The position numbers were made by a program, and so were the translations under genes. From Bombyx mori (Eukaryota > Arthropoda > Insecta > Lepidoptera > Bombycidae), in assembly GCF_030269925.1 (NCBI RefSeq), contig NC_085132.1, forward strand, positions 3,618,501-3,682,500: a DNA stretch of 64,000 bases, read 5' to 3'. The notes beneath the pieces are model-generated. The model saw only the letters and a list, made by a program, of their open reading frames with translations. It was not told the DNA's origin and made no database searches. Of this stretch, positions 12,401 through 18,400 are shown piece after piece (within the stretch, counting starts at the first letter, position 1; each line of letters begins with the position of its first letter).

Positions 12401-15400
12401 CTGTCAATCTACGTATTAGTATTTTTATTATAAAGATTCCAAAGAGAAAACTGTCTTAGTTTTTTTAGAAACAAAGTGTTTATTTTTGTTGTTTTTTTAT
12501 TGTGTACAAAGAAGTACACACACGAATTGAAAAAAAAAGGTACGGTAAAGGTGTTGTTTGTGTAGATACCTACAGAGCTTAGTTTATTTGGTTTATGATT
12601 ATGTCATGTACGAAGCAGATTGTAAAAACACGAATTGATTCTTTTTAGTTAGTTTATGATATGATTTTCAATGCTTAAAAAATTCAATAAATGGAACTTA
12701 TTTTAAAATTTTATAGTATTAACTAACAAAGTTGTGTAATTATTCTATTAAGCTGTGATTTCATAAGATCTCTTTTGTTTCTTTTATCTACAAATAATAT
12801 CGAGGAAGAGTAATTAATTATGGTTCCAGTGCTTTATGATAGATGCCATAAGTTTACATATTGCTCCTAGATATAATTACAGTAAGTGATTAAGTTTTAT
12901 TACGCAAATTGTGCAATTTTTGTTATTCTATTCAAACATTTACCTCATTCCGTAATCATAATTGCAGTATGTAGTTCAAACTAAAGATTGTTACAGTAAG
13001 TCACACACTTACTGTACCAATGCTTAAAAAAATGTTTTTTTTTAATTATTAATTCCTTAATATAAATATTTTTTCAAGCTTTATAATTTAAATATTATTT
13101 CTAAATAAAAATAATAATAGGCAAATTGTTAAAAAAGCCTATATTTATCTTAAAAATTTATAAAAACTTAGGTATGCTTTATACTTCGCGAGAAACGTCA
13201 AAAGTAAAATTGAAATCTTTAACCGCGTTTTTCTCAAAAGTGTCTCCAAGGCACTTACTGTATATATCACAAGCACGGCAGAGTTCTAGTTTTGACTTAA
13301 TAGAAGTAATATCTATTTTACCCCAAGATTAAATTATTACAATTATTAACCTATATTTTTTGTTGATGTTCTCATAAATATATAAATAAATACATATGTT
13401 GATTTTAATAATTTAATTGCATTATGACGCAGAGTAAATAATGTTTTTGCACGTGAGTGTACTATGCGCAAATTTACCCCCACTACGTCGACAAATGCTC
13501 AAGAAGTTTGCCGGCTATTATACATACTTGTTGAACGTCAAAATAACTACTGCACAAAAAACTAGCCTCCGTCCTGAGAAGAACTGGTAAGAAACTAAGC
13601 GGGCATGTCATTTTTCTTCTTTTTTTTTTTAATCTTAGATTATTATTTTTTGGTTTGGATTGGATTGGATTTTGGATGGTCAATAATGATAAAAGTTTTG
13701 ACAAATGAATTGTGATGTTCCAGAGGGTGCTCAGGCCACGGCGGTGATGTGCACGAACGTGGTGTCGTACGTGCTGCTGACGGAGGCGCGCGGCGGCGCG
13801 GGCGTGCGGCGCGCCGTGCGGGCTCGCGGCGCCGCGCTGCGGGCGGAGGGCCGGGACCTCGCCTACCGCGCCGACCCCGACCGCTGTCTGGAGCACGCGG
13901 TGCGTACCCCGCTATACTACGACACGAATCATAGTATTGTCATCGGTTTTCGCGAACCCTACATATAATACTATTTTACGATTTAATCTGACATATATTA
14001 TTTTAAGTTTTTTTTTACGATTTTCATAAGATTCGAGATTAAATCGTGGCTAAGATCTTCAATGGTTGAAGATCGCCTAACCGGACTGGCACTTCTCCAC
14101 GTTCATAAAAACGTACCCATTGACGTAAATGACGTAATAACGCGTTTCGGGAGAAGACGTAAAAGAAAAATTGATTTTGTTATTTAAATATATATGTATT
14201 TTGTCTATTTATATTATATCTATAAATTAAATTATAAGTTCTTGACTTGGCCACGACTATGTGACCCCCTCCTGGCGCACAAGCTGGATCCGCTCTTGCA
14301 TATGACTGTAATAAGATCTAATGAGAATGTAATAGAGAATTTTCTAGAACTCAAACAAAATCAAAAAACTTAACTTTCTGTTTCTTATTTTCATCAATTT
14401 CGGTTATCATTAACTACGTTAAAAATGGTCCGTTAAAAACACATTATTTCATGATCAATTACAGTTGGAAATGCTCGGGCCCCTTGTGCAGCGAGAGCGG
14501 AGAACCGAAACACTTCGTCCTACTAAATCGATAGCCGCCGAGCTGGAACTCTCGTATTACGCCAACACTCTGGTCGCGCACTACGCCGCGCCCGCTATCG
14601 TCGGTGAGTAGAGAATTTGATGATTTATGAAAAAGAAAAAAAACAAGATTTTGAGGGATATTGTTCTCGTATAAAGGTAGTTACCTGTATATTAATGCCT
14701 GAAGCAAAAACTTTGTACCCCTTTTTACGAAAATTTCGCGGACGAAGGACTTTGAAATTTCACACACTTAGAGTCTAAAGAGAAGAAGTGCAGAATGCTA
14801 TTTTTTTTTTAATTATGCATAAACAATACGTAAAATCAATAAAAAAACATTACACTCACTACCATGTATTTAACAATCCACATATAGGATTTGTTTTTGT
14901 TTAAAGTTTGTGGTCAAATTGAGAATAGATTAATATTGTTTGTCTTTATTATTTGTCTATAGTGTAGTTTTCGCGAAATCTGTGATTATAGATGCATAGT
15001 AATGTTCAAACTTATAATTTCAATTAATTATAGTCGAATTCCGACTACTGCGGGACCTCTAGTAACAATTCAATCGAGATCTCAATTTAAAGTAATGTTA
15101 CGCGCTGGGGTTTGGGATAAAAAAAATCACCAAAGTACAACTAAACACTATTCAGCACTTAATACACTTAAACACCTCACAAACACTTTAAAACTCTCAA
15201 TTCGCTTGTTCCGCTTGGCTCCAGGTGATCCGTTCGCTGTTTCGCTTCGAGTAGTTCCGATTACTGACTGACTGCGTGCCATCCCTACAACGCTTTTATA
15301 GTCGATACCACATCCCTAGAATTATCGAGAATGTTCCACACAACTCTAGTCGTAGTTTCCGCTATCTGTCAATAGATGGCGTTGTAATTCTCGAGCATTC

Positions 15401-18400
15401 TGGATTCTATATTCGTTCGACTATTCGGCGATAGATGGCGTTAATCTTACCGGCGTTTGAACATTGCAGCCACGGCCCTCGAGAGTATAGTGTGTCGGCC
15501 GGATGCGGATGGGGACACGGTGCGGCATCAGGAGCTGCTGGGCTCGGCGCTGCAGCTGTACGAGGTGCTGAGCGAGGAGCTTATCCTGTGCGCGCCGTGC
15601 CACACCATCCACGAGACGCTGTTGCGGGCGCTCGACCAGCTCCTGGCCAGCGGGGTCCTTGTTAATGCAGAGGTATCCTTTTTTTATTGCCTTTGTAGGC
15701 AGACGAGCATACGGCCCATCTGATGGTAAGTGGTCACCGTCGCTCATGGAAGTCAGCAATGCCAGGGGTAGAGCCAAGCCGCTGCCAACCATAGCCGCCT
15801 TCCTGTCAACTCTAACGCGATCAGACAAATAATCGAGATTCAAAATGTACATATACACTAGTGTTCGCCCAGTAGTCGCCTTACTGACAACCCTAGATAT
15901 GAATTAATTTTATGTATAACGTTTTTGTTTTCTTATAATTAACATTTGTTTATGTAAAAATAAAAACAAAATTAACTTAGATTTATTTTATAAATTCATA
16001 TATATTTTAGAATACTGAAAATCCTATACAATTAGATCGCAATAAAATTAACTATCACTGTATATGTGGCCACAAGAAATATAAATTCATTCTAAACGCA
16101 ACTCTATTTGCTTGTGTTAATTATCGTTTTTCTCACACCCTGGGGCAATTACCTAATTACTGTATTATAAAGTAACGTATTCGTATTATTAAGACCGCTC
16201 GTGGATCGGTATATTTCATCACAGTACTTTTATCGGTGTAGATCAGCCTTTCCCAAAGTGGACGATAACGCCCCCTTGTGGGCGCTGCAGACTTAAAGGG
16301 GGGCGGTAAGAGACCCCGAAAAAAATAGGGGCGTTGTGTAGAGGCTTGGGAGGCGATTTGTAATTTCATCTAGGAAGACTCTTAGACACCGACCGAGCTC
16401 TCGCTATAGTGGTTTTTAAGTAGGTGAAAAAATGGGGGCGCTAAAAAATATATAAATAATTTATTCTCAAAGGGGGCAGTAGACAAAATAAGTTTGGGAA
16501 CCGCTGGTGTCAATGAATGAACGTTTAAGCATTTGATAGTCAAAAATAATGCCATAACTTTAAAGTTATTTTATTACAGCGCACTGACGGCTTAGAGGAA
16601 GAGAAGTGGTCTCGTCGATTTGCCAAGGCTATAGATGACGAGGAAGACGACGGCTACGAGCGACCCGACCCGACCTTGAGAATCAAGTACATCATTCAGA
16701 AAACTCCTGAAGCGATCGCTGAGAGGTAGATAGATACATCCATTGAATTTAACATGGTATTACTTAAGTATAATTTGCGTAATTAATTACTGGTGGTAGG
16801 ACCTCTTGTGAGTCCGCACGGGTAGGTACTACCACCGCGCCTTTTTCTGCCGTGAAGCAGTAATGCGTTTCTTTTTGAAGGGTAAGGCAGCCGTTGTAAC
16901 TATACTGAGAACTTAGAACTTATATCTCAAGGTGTGTGGCGCATTTACGTTGTAAATGTCTATGGGCTCCAGTAACCACCTAACATCAGGTGGGCTGTGA
17001 GCTCATCCACCCTTGTAAGCAATAAAAAAAGAAAGATGTGTGATGTCGTGGGACACCGGATAGGAACGAAGTTCCTTATTGTAAAAATATTAATTTTAAG
17101 TTCTATTCGAGGTATAAATAAAATAAAACTGGTGGTTTCGCAATAACCCACGGTCATTCGGTAACGTGCGAACTTATTGTGGTACATTTCATTCACAGTT
17201 TTATAAGAGTTAGTGTATTGCGCAAACGAACGCACTGAGATCGTGGTCAATGAATGATAAAAAATATGTTATTTTTTGTACGTTATTATTAAGTTAAGTC
17301 GTACACTGTGTGCATTACTAATAAAAATTTTACGTTACGGACGTTTTTTCCCGGTTAGGTTGTCCCTCCGCATTGTTCCATAAAGAACTTCGTTCCAAAA
17401 AAAAGGACCAATGTAAAACAATGTTTCTTTCAATGTTCCCAGACGTCGCCTGCTGCTGACCCTGCGTCCCCTCATCGAGTCGTACAGCGCGTCGTGCCGG
17501 CACCTCGCCCCCGGGACCGTCAAGTCGGTCGTCAAGGCGACCATCGACGGTCTCGTCCACGACTACACTACTAACAAGATGCCCTACGGTCAGTATTGCT
17601 AGGACACAAGGGTCGTGATTTAATGACCATATTCTCAAATAGGCACTCAGTAGGCAGCGACTTGGCTTTGCTGACGTCCATGGGCGACGGTAATCACTTA
17701 CAATCAGGGTATACACTGATATGTCTAAAAGGGCTAAAAAAAGTATATTTTAACACTGACTCTTAGTTTTAGTTATTGGCGATTCGATTATGATTATATT
17801 TTGTCACGCAAGATAATTCATTCGACTATCATCATAAATAATGAATAGAAGTTTTTAATTCAACAAATGTTAGTCTATAGGCTACATACGTTTAGTTTTA
17901 AATAATATATTTAAGAATAATAAATATATATAGCACTAGGTAAAAAATAGAAATTGTATTTCAAACAGATATAAAAGGACAATGCCCATTTTCTATGGGC
18001 GTTTGGGCCCCTAAAAAAAGTTGTCGCGCAATGATGGTTTTTAACTTAATTTGATAGACAAAGAAATATCGTTTCATATTCAGAAAACGATTTTTATATT
18101 CTCACCCAGGTTTAAGAGAAACCTTTTTTTTTCTGCAGCTAAAATTAAGTTGTTAATTGTTTTCTTCGAAATCAATAATCGCTCTCATAATTATTTACAG
18201 TATGAAATAAGTTAATTGTGGTTAATGTTGCTAGAAATAAGGCCTTACGTACATTTTGTTATTATTATATCCTCATAATAATAATAAAATGAAATGAAAA
18301 TCCGGAAGCCGGCAACGATATTGTTGTTGTTGTTTTTAAATTCACCAATAAGCAGGCAAAGAGCGTAGCCTATACAGCCTAGTCTGTCGAAGTTATATAT

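Larger units (their letters stand above)
10054..13281. mobile_element. Inverted-repeat DNA transposon (non-autonomous) with ACAGTAAGT subterminal repeats, split by a mariner
   Basis: The ends are inverted copies: left CTGCCGTGCTT...ACAGTAAGT (from 10054) and the reverse complement of the right end (to 13281) share about 27 of 32 bases. Both are flanked by AGTT (10050-10053 and 13282-13285), a possible 4-bp target duplication. Inside, ACAGTAAGT or close variants recur near 10074, 10203, 10306, 10377, 10452, 12879, 12992 and inverted near 10465, 10613, 13003 and 13253. No transposase is visible. Without the nested mariner it would be about 2 kb. It fills most of GPAT intron 7. The superfamily is not assigned. 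Confidence 0.7.

Noticed and set aside
13483..13968. Arg/Ala-rich ORFs on both strands around GPAT exon 8
   Set aside because: Same cause: high GC removes stop codons. The - strand ORF also runs into a LINE tail.
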